This document shows positions 33,831 through 43,803 of a DNA stretch of 56,527 nucleotides, piece by piece. Position numbers and translations under genes: made by a program. Numbering within the stretch: the first letter of the stretch is position 1; each line of letters begins with the position of its first letter. The notes beneath the pieces were generated by a model. It was given only the letters and a program-made list of their open reading frames with translations, was not told the DNA's origin and did not search any database. Origin of the DNA: Roseovarius tolerans (GTDB lineage: Bacteria; Pseudomonadota; Alphaproteobacteria; Rhodobacterales; Rhodobacteraceae). The DNA lies in contig NZ_FOBO01000020.1 of NCBI RefSeq assembly GCF_900109855.1, positions 1 through 56,527 on the forward strand, given 5' to 3'.

Positions 33831-34535
33831 TCAGAGCACCCGGATCACGTCCTTGTCGATGGCAAGCATGTAACCGCGCCGCGCGATATTCTTGACCAGC
33901 AATTCGCTCACCAGCTGATTGCCGAGGGTGTCGCGCAGGCGCTTGATCCGGGTGGCGCCAGCCGCCTCCTCGCAATCCTCGGTCTTGCGGCCCGAGATAA
34001 CCGCCTCGATCTCCGCCCCGGTCAGCACATCGTCATCAAGTCGCGCCTCGGCGAGAACGCTGAGCGTTTCCATCGCGGCATCGGTCAGCTTGAACCCCAT
34101 ATTGTTGAGATAGACGGTCTTCTCGTCACGGCTGATCAAGAGGGAACTGACCTGAATGCCCGACCGCTCGATCTGCGCCATCCGGCGATTGAGGGTGATC
34201 AGCATCACCAGAAAGACCAATGCGGCCACCAGTAGCGCCGTGGCAAAGACCAGCAGGACGAAGATGACCATCCGGTAACTGACAAGTGTTTCCGAAAACG
34301 CCGTGCCCGAGAGCGCGAGGATTTCCAGCAGCTTGATCTCGCCCTCGCCGGTCAGCGCATCGTTCTCGACGAAGATCCGCTCGACCCGCGCATTGAAGGC
34401 ATTGGCGTCGGGCAGGCTGAGAAACAGGAAGATGGCCGCGAGCGTCAGGATCGCCACGATCGCGACCACGCCGATGATCACCACCCGATTGCCCGCGCGG
34501 CGCGCATCCGCCGCCGTGGCCTCTATTCCGCGCAT
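33831..34535 (-). CDS. Membrane-bound winged-helix regulator-like protein
   Basis: The 234-residue protein has two membrane segments near the N-terminus (about 18-40: VVIIGVVAIVAILTLAAIFL; about 90-115: VIFVLLVFATALLVAALVFL) with a periplasmic loop between them. The cytoplasmic C-terminal domain reads like an OmpR-type winged helix (GFKLTDAAMETLSVLAEA, then RIKRLRDTLG and NIARRGYML). This is the reverse order of ToxR/CadC, where the DNA-binding domain comes first. A sensor-regulator for the neighbouring cyd genes is possible; the two gene ends converge. Confidence 0.6.
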   Translation of the reverse strand: MRGIEATAADARRAGNRVVIIGVVAIVAILTLAAIFLFLSLPDANAFNARVERIFVENDALTGEGEIKLLEILALSGTAFSETLVSYRMVIFVLLVFATALLVAALVFLVMLITLNRRMAQIERSGIQVSSLLISRDEKTVYLNNMGFKLTDAAMETLSVLAEARLDDDVLTGAEIEAVISGRKTEDCEEAAGATRIKRLRDTLGNQLVSELLVKNIARRGYMLAIDKDVIRVL

Positions 34536-34560
34536 CGGCGTGTCCTCGCGTCGCTCACCA

Positions 34561-34794
34561 TCACTTTTCCTTCTTCGACAACACCTTGAGCAGGGTCAGC
34601 CCGCGCGCAGACAGCTGCGAGCGCAGCGCGGCCTCGGCCTGTGAGCACGGCGCATTGACCGTGGTCACATCATAGTAAAGCTCAAGCGGCTTGTCGCGCT
34701 TGGCCTTGTATTCCACCTGACAGGCGGCATGCGCGGCCCCGGCCAAAAGAGACAGGCCAAGGGCGGCGATGGTGAGGCGTGTGATCTGTGTCAT
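34561..34794 (-). CDS. Small exported hypothetical protein
   Basis: The 77-residue product has a signal peptide (TIAALGLSLLAGAAHA) and two cysteines in the mature part (ACQVEY and NAPCSQ), probably one disulfide. The C-terminus is basic (KVLSKKEK). Family not recognised. It lies upstream of the membrane regulator on the same strand, 25 bases away. Confidence 0.55.
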   Translation of the reverse strand: MTQITRLTIAALGLSLLAGAAHAACQVEYKAKRDKPLELYYDVTTVNAPCSQAEAALRSQLSARGLTLLKVLSKKEK

Positions 34795-34862
34795 GTCGGC
34801 AAGATGCGCCGAACCCCGCGGCTATTCAATATCCCGTGACCCGAAATGACCCGGAAAGAGCC

Positions 34863-34877
34863 TGATATCTGATATCA
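34863..34877. promoter_or_regulatory. Near-palindromic site in a divergent promoter region
   Basis: TGATATCTGATATCA is a 15-bp palindrome with only the central base unpaired. It stands between two divergently transcribed exported-protein genes and could be an operator. Confidence 0.3.
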
Positions 34878-34989
34878 TGGGGCCGATATTGCGTGTCTTG
34901 GCAGGCTTGGCCCACCTTCAGTGGATCGCGGACGGTCATGCAGGCCGCACGCCAGGGACACACCGTCCACCCATCTGAAAGGAAAGATC

Positions 34990-35367
34990 ATGCACCGCAA
35001 GTTCATCGCCTTCATCATCGGCTCGGCCATGACCGTCACAAGCCTTGCCGCCTCGCCCGTCGAGGCCCGCGACCGGGGCGAAGCCGCCGCCATCATCGCA
35101 GGGGTCGCCGCCCTTGCCATCGTGGGGGCGGCCATCGCCGACAACAAGCGTGACAAGCGCCGGGACTACGTCTCGCGCGGGTATGGTCACAAGAGCTATG
35201 GCTATGCCCCGCGCCGCCATAACGGGTATCGCGCGGCACCACGTCAACGCGTGCAGCGCGGTCATCCCAACGCCTTTCGTCGTGGCCACTACGGGACCCG
35301 CCATTACACGGGGCAACGGAACCGTCAGTACGGCTCCGACTATCGCCGCGATCGCTACGGTAAGTAA
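34990..35367 (+). CDS. Exported basic, Arg/Tyr/His-rich protein
   Basis: ATG 34990 has AAAGGAAAG upstream and starts a signal peptide (MHRKFIAFIIGSAMTVTSLA, cleavage after VEA). A short Ala/Gly hydrophobic segment follows (AAIIAGVAALAIVGAAIA, about 34-51), then a very basic tail rich in Arg, Tyr, His and Gly. It shares this plan with the next gene, so they are probable paralogs. Function unknown; cell-envelope localisation is inferred. Confidence 0.6.
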   Translation: MHRKFIAFIIGSAMTVTSLAASPVEARDRGEAAAIIAGVAALAIVGAAIADNKRDKRRDYVSRGYGHKSYGYAPRRHNGYRAAPRQRVQRGHPNAFRRGHYGTRHYTGQRNRQYGSDYRRDRYGK

Positions 35368-35389
35368 GGCAAGCTGAAAGGAGAGTATG

Positions 35390-35842
35390 ATGTTCACCAG
35401 GATCACGACCATCCTGACCGCCGCCACGCTCAGCCTCGGCTTTGGTCTTGCCGACCCCGCGCTCGCCCGGGACCGCAGCGACAATGCCAACCTTCTCGGC
35501 GGGCTGATCGTGGGCGGGCTGATCGGCGCGGCCATTGCGAATGACAACAATGACAATGATCGGCACGGGCGCGGCCATGTCTCTCGCGGGCACAATGACG
35601 GTCACCATGCGGGGCGCGGTCACGGGCGCGGCCATGACAAGGGCTATGGTCATGCCAAACGGGTCAACCTGCCCGGTAAATGCCGGGTCTATAACGGCCA
35701 TCGCTCGGGCTATTCCGGGCGGTGCCTGCGCGGCTACAATTATGGCCATGCCGCACTGCCGTCGGCCTGCGCCGTGCGGGTGGGCGGGCATCACCGCACC
35801 ATCTACCGTGACCGCTGTCTGAACCAATACGGCTATTACTGA
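35390..35842 (+). CDS. Exported His/Gly-rich protein with glycine-zipper-like segment
   Basis: ATG 35390 is preferred over 35387 because AGGAG lies 6 bases upstream. It has a signal peptide (MFTRITTILTAATLSLGFGL, then ADPALA), a Gly-zipper-like stretch (LLGGLIVGGLIGAAIA), a His/Gly/Asp-rich repeat region (GRGHVSRGHNDGHHAGRGHG) and a C-terminal domain with four cysteines (GKCRVY, GRCLRG, SACAVR, DRCLNQ). The His-rich part may bind metal. It follows its paralog by 22 bases. Confidence 0.6.
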   Translation: MFTRITTILTAATLSLGFGLADPALARDRSDNANLLGGLIVGGLIGAAIANDNNDNDRHGRGHVSRGHNDGHHAGRGHGRGHDKGYGHAKRVNLPGKCRVYNGHRSGYSGRCLRGYNYGHAALPSACAVRVGGHHRTIYRDRCLNQYGYY

Positions 35843-35918
35843 ACCATCGAGCAGGCCGGTAAAGGGAAGGGGCGCGCCTCTTCCCTTTGCATTTCGGCCT
35901 TTGCATTTTGAGGGTGGC

Positions 35919-36557
35919 ATGCGATCTGCCTGCTGCATGACCGGCCCCGATCTCTTTCATGAAACCGAGGCCCGCGTGGCGGGTTTCTCTCGCATTGCCG
36001 GGGTGGACGAGGTTGGACGCGGCCCGATTGCCGGGCCTGTGACCGCCGCCGCCGTGATCCTCGATCCCGCGCGCATTCCCGATGGGCTGAACGACTCCAA
36101 GGTGCTGAGCGCAAAACGCCGTGAGGCGCTCTGTGCCGCGCTGATGCATTGCGCGCAGGTCTCGGTCGCGCATGCGACGGTCGTGGAAATCGACGAGATC
36201 AACATCCTGCGCGCATCCCATCTGGCTATGGAGCGGGCGATTGCGGGGCTCGATGTCGCCCCTGACATGGCGCTCATCGACGGCAATCTGATCCCGCGCG
36301 GCCTGACCCTTCCGGCGCGTGCGATCATCAAGGGGGATGCCGCGTCATTGTCGATTGCGGCGGCCTCGATTGTGGCGAAAACAAGGCGCGATCAGCTGAT
36401 GCGGGATTTGGCGCAACAGTTCCCCGGCTACGGCTGGGAGCGTAACGCGGGCTACCCTTCCAAAAGCCACAAGGACGCACTTCTAAATCTCGGTGTGACC
36501 CCACACCATAGACGTTCCTTCAAATCGGTCCACAATATCTTGTATCAAGATAAATAA
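35919..36557 (+). CDS. rnhB: Ribonuclease HII
   Basis: RNase HII removes ribonucleotides and RNA primers from RNA-DNA hybrids. The motif VDEVGRGPIAGPV gives the first catalytic Asp and Glu, DGNLIPRG includes the second Asp, and SIAAASIVAKTRRD and NAGYPSKSHKDAL follow. The length of 212 residues is normal. ATG 35919 has GAGGG 9 bases upstream; the ATG at 35937 is possible but lacks a site. ccrM follows downstream. Confidence 0.93.
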   Translation: MRSACCMTGPDLFHETEARVAGFSRIAGVDEVGRGPIAGPVTAAAVILDPARIPDGLNDSKVLSAKRREALCAALMHCAQVSVAHATVVEIDEINILRASHLAMERAIAGLDVAPDMALIDGNLIPRGLTLPARAIIKGDAASLSIAAASIVAKTRRDQLMRDLAQQFPGYGWERNAGYPSKSHKDALLNLGVTPHHRRSFKSVHNILYQDK

Positions 36558-36567
36558 CTAACCTACT

Positions 36568-36606
36568 GATTCAAAAAAGAAATTGACGGCGAATCGGGTT
36601 TGACTC
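36568..36606 (+). promoter_or_regulatory. Cluster of GANTC methylation sites upstream of ccrM
   Basis: Three GANTC sites (GATTC at 36568-36572, GAATC at 36591-36595, GACTC at 36602-36606) lie in 39 bases before the methyltransferase gene that should recognise GANTC. TAACTAACC at 36554-36562 resembles a CtrA half-site. This fits cell-cycle control by CtrA and methylation state. Confidence 0.55.
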
Positions 36607-36623
36607 ATCTTTGACCTCAATAA

Positions 36624-37775
<1,152 letters not shown>

Positions 37776-37829
37776 TCACCCGGTCACCGCCGGTGCCCGA
37801 GGCCTGACTTGATCGGGCACCACTGACCT

Positions 37830-37856
37830 GCCCCGCCCTCATGGCGGGGCCTTTTT
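37830..37856 (+). terminator. Rho-independent terminator of ccrM
   Basis: GCCCCGCC and GGCGGGGC form an 8-bp GC stem with a 5-base loop, followed by CTTTTT. It sits between ccrM and the convergent dehydrogenase gene. Confidence 0.9.
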
Positions 37857-37860
37857 CGTG

Positions 37861-38832
37861 TCAGTATCCGCGATCCGGATCGACGATATTGAACAGGCTT
37901 TCGCCCCTGCGCCAATGACCGAGGTTATCGAGGAAGAGCGCAAAAGACTGCATCGCCCAACCGTCGTAGACCGCCGAGCAATGCGGCGACAGGATCACCC
38001 GATCGAGGCCCCAGAGCGGATGATCGCCGGGCAGCGGCTCGGTCTCGAACACGTCGAGCGCGGCCCCCCTCAGGTGCCCCATGCGCATCGCATTGACCAG
38101 CGCCGCGCCATCCAGCACCCAGCCGCGCGAGACATCGACAAGGATCGCGTCCCGCTTCATCGCCATCAGGGCGCGGGAGTTCACAAGGCCCCGCGTTCCG
38201 GGCAAGAGCGGCACAGACAGCACCACGATATCCGCCTTGCCCCAAAGCCCCGGCAACGCATCGGGGCTGTGCACCTCGTCCACATTCTCCATCGGTTGCG
38301 GGCGCGCGCGGGTGCCGATCACCCACAGGCCAAACGCCTTGGCCCGTTCTGCGACCGCCCGACCGGTATGCCCTAGCCCGACGATCAGCATGGTCTTGCC
38401 CTTGAGCGGCGTCATCAGCCTAGAGCGTTCCCAGTGCCGTTCCGCGCGGTTGGCGGCCATCCCGTCGATATCGAGCGTGAAATGCAGCACCGCGCCAAAG
38501 ACATACTCGGCAATCATCGCGGCCGCGACCCCGGCGGCGTTGCTGACCGTCACCGCCCCGGCATCCCACGGCGTCAGATGATCCACCCCGGCCCCGCCCA
38601 CCGCGATCCATGGCGGGCCATGCGCGCCAAGCAGCGCCGCGCGCGGATAGCCCACGCGCCCATGGAATGCGACGGAATAGACGATATCGGGCCTGAACTC
38701 CGCCAGCACCGGATCAAGACCGTCATAGCTGTCATGCCCGCGCGCCTCGATCTCCGGCGCGACCTCGGCCAGCCGCGCCAGCATCGGGGCGGGGTCACTG
38801 GTATGGATCAGGATGCGCGGGGCGTCGGTCAT
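37861..38832 (-). CDS. D-2-hydroxyacid dehydrogenase (GhrA-like)
   Basis: The 323-residue NAD(P)-dependent reductase has the nucleotide-binding GLGHTG (about 168), then the catalytic Arg (DVSRGW), Glu (DVFETEPLP) and His (SPHCS) in the usual order. Members of this branch reduce glyoxylate or hydroxypyruvate; the exact substrate here is not known. The start overlaps the stop of the upstream MmgE/PrpD-like gene by four bases, so they form an operon. Confidence 0.85.
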   Translation of the reverse strand: MTDAPRILIHTSDPAPMLARLAEVAPEIEARGHDSYDGLDPVLAEFRPDIVYSVAFHGRVGYPRAALLGAHGPPWIAVGGAGVDHLTPWDAGAVTVSNAAGVAAAMIAEYVFGAVLHFTLDIDGMAANRAERHWERSRLMTPLKGKTMLIVGLGHTGRAVAERAKAFGLWVIGTRARPQPMENVDEVHSPDALPGLWGKADIVVLSVPLLPGTRGLVNSRALMAMKRDAILVDVSRGWVLDGAALVNAMRMGHLRGAALDVFETEPLPGDHPLWGLDRVILSPHCSAVYDGWAMQSFALFLDNLGHWRRGESLFNIVDPDRGY

Positions 38833-40196
38833 GGGGCGTCCGGTTCGGGGGTGACGAGGCTTGCAAGCTGCGAGAATTCGGTGCCTTGGTCAAGCATTCG
38901 GCGGCGCATGCTCCAAAGCGCGTCGATCCGCGCCTCTGTCAGCGTGCCCCCAGCCATCACCGACAGCTTGGCGCGAATATCGGCCTCGGGCATCGGCGCC
39001 TCGGGTCCGCCGCGCGCGTTGCAATCACCCGAGTGGACTTCGCGCCCATCCTTCAGCCGCACCGTGACGTCCGACCACCGCCCCTCTGGAAAGCGCGCCG
39101 AATGGCGCGGCTCCTCGCGCACGGTGATGCGGGCGTGCATCGCCGCCACGCACGGGTCGCGCAGCGCGTCGCCAGTAATCTCCGCCGGGCCGAGACGGCC
39201 ATGCACGAGATAGGCCGCGAGCGCGAAGCCGAGCGAATACTGCGCCTCGCTCGTGGTCTCGGGCATGCCGGGAAAGAGGGCGGCGGATTGCGCGAAGGTG
39301 GCCACCTCCAGCGTCTCGATATGATCCGGGGTCACGCCCTCCTCCTCTGCCAGAACCCGCAGGCATTCGAGCCCGCCATGCGCCCAGCGGCAGATCGGAT
39401 AGGGTTTGATATAATTGCGCATCACCGTCCAGTCGCGGCCCAGATCGGCCCAGACATGCGCCACCTCGGCCCCCTCGACGGTGATCGCGGGCGCGCCGGT
39501 GAACCCGCGTTCAGCCTGTAACAGGGACGAAATCCCGACAAATGCCCCCATGCCAGAACCATCATGCAGCATCGTGGGGCTGGCGATCTCGCGCATCATC
39601 TGGCTGCGTGGCCCGTGATATTCGGCGATGCCCAGTGCGTGGCGCAGCACCTCTTCGGTATCTCCCCGCAGATGCGCGCCCAGCGCCGCCACGCCCAGCG
39701 CGTTCCACGCGCCAGAGGTGTGGTAATCGCTCACCGTGGCATGCAGCGCGACAGCGGCGCGCGCTGCCACCTCGTAGCCCATGGTCAGTGCGGTGAGCGC
39801 CTGCCGCCCGGTCAGACTAGGGCGCGCTTCGGCAAAGGCGAAAAGCGCAGGCACCAACGCGCAGCCGATATGCCCCTTGGTGGCATTCAGCCCGTCATGC
39901 GCATCGAGGTTGTCGATCTGCGTGGCCAGCGCCCAGGCTACCCCCGGCATCGCACAGCGCCGCCCGTCGAAAAGCAGCGTCGCACGGTGCTCCTCGCGCG
40001 CGGCACCGTGAAAATCGCAGGCGAACTCGCGCGCGATCCGCCCCACATCGAGCGCCGCCGCCCCTGCCGCAACCCCCAGCGTGTCGATGAGCAGGGTCGC
40101 TGTCTGCAACAGCACCTCCTCGGGCACGGTAAGGTCGGGATCGAGCGCGAACCGCGCGATCGGGTCGAACTGTCGGGGATTGGCGGCATAGAACAT
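38829..40196 (-). CDS. MmgE/PrpD-family protein (2-methylcitrate-dehydratase-like)
   Basis: The start at 40196 (MFYAANPRQFDPIARFALDP) has GAAAGG upstream; the frame is open further to 40487 but that part overlaps the TPP riboswitch region on the other strand. The 455-residue protein has the MmgE/PrpD pattern: QTATLLIDTLGVAAGAAAL, then DAHDGLNATKGHIGCALVPA, HTSGAWNALGVAALGAHL, YIKPYPICRWAHGGLECL. Family members dehydrate or isomerise hydroxy acids. Paired with a hydroxyacid dehydrogenase. Confidence 0.85.
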   Translation of the reverse strand: MFYAANPRQFDPIARFALDPDLTVPEEVLLQTATLLIDTLGVAAGAAALDVGRIAREFACDFHGAAREEHRATLLFDGRRCAMPGVAWALATQIDNLDAHDGLNATKGHIGCALVPALFAFAEARPSLTGRQALTALTMGYEVAARAAVALHATVSDYHTSGAWNALGVAALGAHLRGDTEEVLRHALGIAEYHGPRSQMMREIASPTMLHDGSGMGAFVGISSLLQAERGFTGAPAITVEGAEVAHVWADLGRDWTVMRNYIKPYPICRWAHGGLECLRVLAEEEGVTPDHIETLEVATFAQSAALFPGMPETTSEAQYSLGFALAAYLVHGRLGPAEITGDALRDPCVAAMHARITVREEPRHSARFPEGRWSDVTVRLKDGREVHSGDCNARGGPEAPMPEADIRAKLSVMAGGTLTEARIDALWSMRRRMLDQGTEFSQLASLVTPEPDAP

Positions 40197-40326
40197 GATC
40201 GCGCCTTTCAGGATCTGGCCATGATCCATCGTGACGCAGGACGGTGGTGCCTTGCAGACGGTTTGCGACATATCCTGTCCCGCTTTCACCCCTTGCGAGG
40301 GCCCAACGTGACTGTTACCTCTATGG

Positions 40327-40425
40327 CAACTCCGTTGGGGTGCCCGGAATGCACGGGCTGAGAGGCGATGCGCCAACCCATCGAACCTGATCCGGCTAAC
40401 ACCGGCGTAGGGAACGGACCGATGC
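40327..40425 (+). ncRNA. TPP riboswitch (THI element)
   Basis: The conserved parts appear in order: GGGGTGCCC (40338-40346), GGCTGAGAGG (40357-40366), then CGAACCTGATCCGGCTAACA (40382-40401) and CGGCGTAGGGAACGG (40404-40418). It stands 52 bases before thiD and should switch the whole thi operon off when thiamine pyrophosphate is high. The minus-strand gene starts 131 bases to the left. Confidence 0.95.
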
Positions 40426-40476
40426 ACGCCTCGCGCGCCCCCCGTCCGTTCCCCGCAAGACTGAGAGGAACGGCAG

Positions 40477-41271
40477 ATGATTGCCACAGCTTTGACAATC
40501 GCAGGCTCCGACAGCGGCGGCGGTGCCGGTATTCAGGCCGATCTCAAGACCTTTTCGGCATTGGGCGTCTATGGCACCAGCGTGATCACCGCCGTGACCG
40601 CGCAGAACACCCGCGCGGTGACCGATGTGCACCCGATCCCCAATGCCAGCGTGGCGGCGCAGATTGCGGCGGTATTGGGCGATATCAGGGTTGATGCGAT
40701 CAAGATCGGCATGCTGGGTGATGCCGCGCTGACCAAGACGGTGGCGCGGGCGCTGGAAGGGTATCGCGGCCCCGTGGTGCTCGACCCCGTAATGGTTGCG
40801 AAATCGGGTGCCCGGCTGTTGCCGGATGCGGCGCGCGCGGCGTTGATCGCGCAGCTTCTGCCGCGTGCCGATCTTCTGACACCGAACCTGCCCGAGGCGG
40901 CGGCGCTTCTGGGCTGTTCTGAGGCCATGAATGATGCCGAAATGCAGAACCAGGGCGCGCGGCTGCGCGTGATGGGGGCCAAGGCGGTGCTGATGAAGGG
41001 CGGCCACGGGCAAGGCGAGATCTGCACCGACTGGCTGATCGCCGATGAGGTGACGCGCCTCAACGCCCGCCGCATCGCAACCCGCAATACCCACGGCACC
41101 GGCTGCACGCTGTCCTCCGCCATCGCGGCGGGGCTGGCAAAGGGACTAACCGTGTCAAAAGCGGTTGAGGACGCCCACGGCTGGCTGCACCGCGCGATCC
41201 TGGCCGCCGACGCGCTCGAGATCGGGCAGGGGCATGGGCCTGTGCATCATTTTCACGAGGTCTGGACATGA
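40477..41271 (+). CDS. thiD: Hydroxymethylpyrimidine/phosphomethylpyrimidine kinase
   Basis: ThiD phosphorylates HMP to HMP-PP for thiamine synthesis. The 264-residue protein starts LTIAGSDSGGGAGIQADLK, the typical ribokinase-fold substrate site, and has VLDPVMVAKSG and NTHGTGCTLSSAIAA, the catalytic Asp/Gly site. AGAGGAA precedes ATG 40477. First gene of the riboswitch-led operon; the stop overlaps thiO by four bases (ATGA). Confidence 0.95.
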   Translation: MIATALTIAGSDSGGGAGIQADLKTFSALGVYGTSVITAVTAQNTRAVTDVHPIPNASVAAQIAAVLGDIRVDAIKIGMLGDAALTKTVARALEGYRGPVVLDPVMVAKSGARLLPDAARAALIAQLLPRADLLTPNLPEAAALLGCSEAMNDAEMQNQGARLRVMGAKAVLMKGGHGQGEICTDWLIADEVTRLNARRIATRNTHGTGCTLSSAIAAGLAKGLTVSKAVEDAHGWLHRAILAADALEIGQGHGPVHHFHEVWT

Positions 41272-42254
41272 CCGAAGCTGTCACTATCCGCGGCGCGGGC
41301 ATCGTGGGGCTGTGCGTCGCCACCGAACTCATCAACCGTGGCGTCGCCGTCACCCTGCGCGACCCCGCGCCATCGCCCGGCGCGCATGGCTGTTCGTGGT
41401 GGGCGGGCGGCATGCTTGCGCCCTTCTGCGAGGGTTTCACCGCAGAAGAGCCGGTGGTGCGGTTGGGGCAACAGGCCGCCGATTGGTGGCAGGCGCAGGG
41501 CGTCGAGGTGATCCGTCGCGGCTCGCTCGTGGTGACCTTGCAGCGCGACCGTCGCGAACTCGATCAATTCGCGCGGCGCACCACCGGGCACCGGCTGGTC
41601 ACCGGCGAGGATTTGGCTGCGTTAGAGCCGCATCTGGCCGACCGCCACGACCGCGCGCTCTACTTCACAGACGAAGCGCATATCGACCCGCGCGCGGCGC
41701 TCTTGCATCTGCGCAAGCGGTTGGAGGACACAGGCGCGCGGTTCGAGCAAAGCGACGCCGCCCCCACGGGCCCGGTGATCGACTGTCGCGGGCTTGCGGC
41801 ACAGGACACCCTGCCCGACCTGCGCGGCGTCAAGGGTGAGATGGTGATATTGCGCAGCCGTGATGTGACCCTGACCCGTCCCGTTCGCCTGCTGCACCCG
41901 CGTTTTCCGCTTTATATCGTGCCGCGCGGCGACGGCGTGTTCATGCTGGGCGCGACACAGATCGAGAGCGAGGAGAAGGGGCGCGCCTCGGCCCGTTCGG
42001 TGATGGAACTGCTCTCTGCCGCCTACGCGCTCCACCCCGCCTTTGGCGAGGCCGAAGTTATGGAAATCGGGGCCGACGCGCGTCCGGCCTTCCCCGACAA
42101 CCTGCCGCGCATCACCCGCAAGGACGAGATGATCCACGTCAACGGCCTCTTTCGCCATGGATTTCTATTGTCGCCTGCCGTCGCACGCATGACCGCCGGG
42201 CTGGTTACGCGCGAGAACGAAACATCGGAGTTGGTCCATGAAGATCACGGTTAA
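41268..42254 (+). CDS. thiO: Glycine oxidase ThiO
   Basis: A FAD-dependent DAO-fold oxidase of 328 residues. The nucleotide motif GAGIVGLCVATELINRG is at the N-terminus, and the typical Gly-rich SWWAGGMLAPF follows. The C-terminal GLFRHGFLLSPAVARM is conserved in ThiO. It makes the glycine imine needed for the thiazole ring. The last 17 bases overlap thiS. Confidence 0.92.
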   Translation: MTEAVTIRGAGIVGLCVATELINRGVAVTLRDPAPSPGAHGCSWWAGGMLAPFCEGFTAEEPVVRLGQQAADWWQAQGVEVIRRGSLVVTLQRDRRELDQFARRTTGHRLVTGEDLAALEPHLADRHDRALYFTDEAHIDPRAALLHLRKRLEDTGARFEQSDAAPTGPVIDCRGLAAQDTLPDLRGVKGEMVILRSRDVTLTRPVRLLHPRFPLYIVPRGDGVFMLGATQIESEEKGRASARSVMELLSAAYALHPAFGEAEVMEIGADARPAFPDNLPRITRKDEMIHVNGLFRHGFLLSPAVARMTAGLVTRENETSELVHEDHG

Positions 42255-42435
42255 CGGAACCGCACAGGAGACCGCCGCCACGACACTCGACGCGCTGCTG
42301 ATCGAGTTGGGCTATGGCGAGGCCAAGGTGGCAACAGCGGTGAACGAAGGCTTCGTTCCCGCCACTTTGAGGCCTGAACAGAGACTGAACGAGGGGGATC
42401 GCGTGGAGATCGTGGCCCCTCGGCAAGGGGGCTGA
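42238..42435 (+). CDS. thiS: Sulfur carrier protein ThiS
   Basis: The 65-residue ubiquitin-like protein starts [17 protein letters not shown] and ends with the Gly-Gly (APRQGG) needed for adenylation and thiocarboxylation by ThiF. It overlaps thiO and precedes thiG by one base. Confidence 0.93.
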   Translation: MKITVNGTAQETAATTLDALLIELGYGEAKVATAVNEGFVPATLRPEQRLNEGDRVEIVAPRQGG

Positions 42436-42436
42436 C

Positions 42437-43207
42437 ATGCCAACGTATTACGACACCGAAATCAAATCGCGCCTGATGCTGGGCACCGCGCAATACCCCT
42501 CGCCTGCGATCCTGGCGCAGGCGTTCAAACGCTCCGGCGCGGGCATTGCCACCGTTTCGGTGCGCCGCGAGGCCGGGGGCGAGCGCGCGGGGCAAGCCTT
42601 CTGGGACATGATCGGTGATCTGGGCGTTCACGTCCTGCCCAACACCGCCGGCTGCCATTCGGTGCGCGAGGCGGTAACCACGGCGCAGATGGCGCGGGAA
42701 CTCTTTGACACCAACTGGATCAAGCTCGAGGTGATCGGCCATGCCGATACGTTGCAGCCCGATCCGTTCGGCCTTGTCGAAGCGGCGCACATCCTGACCG
42801 ATGACGGCTTTCAGGTCTTTCCCTATTGCACCGAGGACCTGGTGCTCTGCGAGCGGCTGGTCGAGGCCGGGTGCCGGGTTCTGATGCCCTGGGGCGCGCC
42901 CATCGGCACCGGGCTGGGGCTCAACAATATCTACGGGCTGCGCAGTTTGCGCGCACATTTCCCCGACCTGCCGCTGGTGATTGACGCAGGTCTCGGCCTG
43001 CCGTCACAGGCGGCGCACGCAATGGAATTGGGTTATGATGCGGTGCTCTTGAATACAGCGGTCGCCAAGGCGGGTGATCCGGTAGCCATGGCCCAAGGGT
43101 TCGCCCGCGCGCTGGAGGCGGGTCGCCTGGGGTTTGAGGCCGACCCGATGGAGCCGCGCGACATGGCCGCCCCGTCGACGCCTGTTCTTGGGAGGGCGTT
43201 TACCTGA
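42437..43207 (+). CDS. thiG: Thiazole synthase ThiG
   Basis: The 256-residue TIM-barrel enzyme forms the thiazole phosphate from deoxyxylulose phosphate, dehydroglycine and ThiS-thiocarboxylate. It shows [19 protein letters not shown], then [25 protein letters not shown] with the active lysine, and [15 protein letters not shown]. Stop and thiE start overlap (TGATG). Confidence 0.95.
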   Translation: MPTYYDTEIKSRLMLGTAQYPSPAILAQAFKRSGAGIATVSVRREAGGERAGQAFWDMIGDLGVHVLPNTAGCHSVREAVTTAQMARELFDTNWIKLEVIGHADTLQPDPFGLVEAAHILTDDGFQVFPYCTEDLVLCERLVEAGCRVLMPWGAPIGTGLGLNNIYGLRSLRAHFPDLPLVIDAGLGLPSQAAHAMELGYDAVLLNTAVAKAGDPVAMAQGFARALEAGRLGFEADPMEPRDMAAPSTPVLGRAFT

Positions 43208-43803
43208 TGACCTTGCCGCGGTTTTACCCGATTTTCGATGACGCCTCATGGCTGCGCCGCCTTTTGCCGCTTGGCGTGGGGCTTGTGCAATTGCGGGTCA
43301 AGGATATGACCGGCGAAGCACTGAAACAGCAAATTACGCAGGCACAGAGCCTGTGTAGTGAGACTGGCGCGATCCTTGTGGTCAACGATCACTGGCAGGC
43401 GGCGATTGATGAGGGGTGCGACTGGGTGCATCTGGGGCAAGAGGATCTCGATACCGCCGACATTCCCGCCATTCGCCGCGCCGGAATCAAGCTGGGCCTC
43501 AGCACCCATGACCATACTGAGCTGGACCGCGCCCTGTCGCATGACCCCGATTATGTGGCACTTGGTCCCGTATATCCGACCATTCTCAAGAAAATGAAGT
43601 GGCACGAGCAGGGGTTGGACAAGCTCACGGAATGGAAGCGGTTGATCGGCGACATCCCCCTCGTCGCCATCGGCGGCATGTCGGTGGAGCGGGCGCAAGG
43701 TGCGTTCGAGGCGGGGGCCGATGTGGTCTCTGCCGTGACCGATATCACGCTCAATGACACCCCCGAGGCGCGGGTGCGGCAATGGATCGAGGCCACGACA
43801 TGA
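43207..43803 (+). CDS. thiE: Thiamine phosphate synthase ThiE
   Basis: The 198-residue TIM-barrel protein couples HMP-PP and thiazole phosphate. Key parts: [68 protein letters not shown] and VAIGGM. RVKD and VNDHW bind the diphosphate; all are intact. The stop overlaps the thiF start (ATGA). Confidence 0.94.
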   Translation: MTLPRFYPIFDDASWLRRLLPLGVGLVQLRVKDMTGEALKQQITQAQSLCSETGAILVVNDHWQAAIDEGCDWVHLGQEDLDTADIPAIRRAGIKLGLSTHDHTELDRALSHDPDYVALGPVYPTILKKMKWHEQGLDKLTEWKRLIGDIPLVAIGGMSVERAQGAFEAGADVVSAVTDITLNDTPEARVRQWIEATT

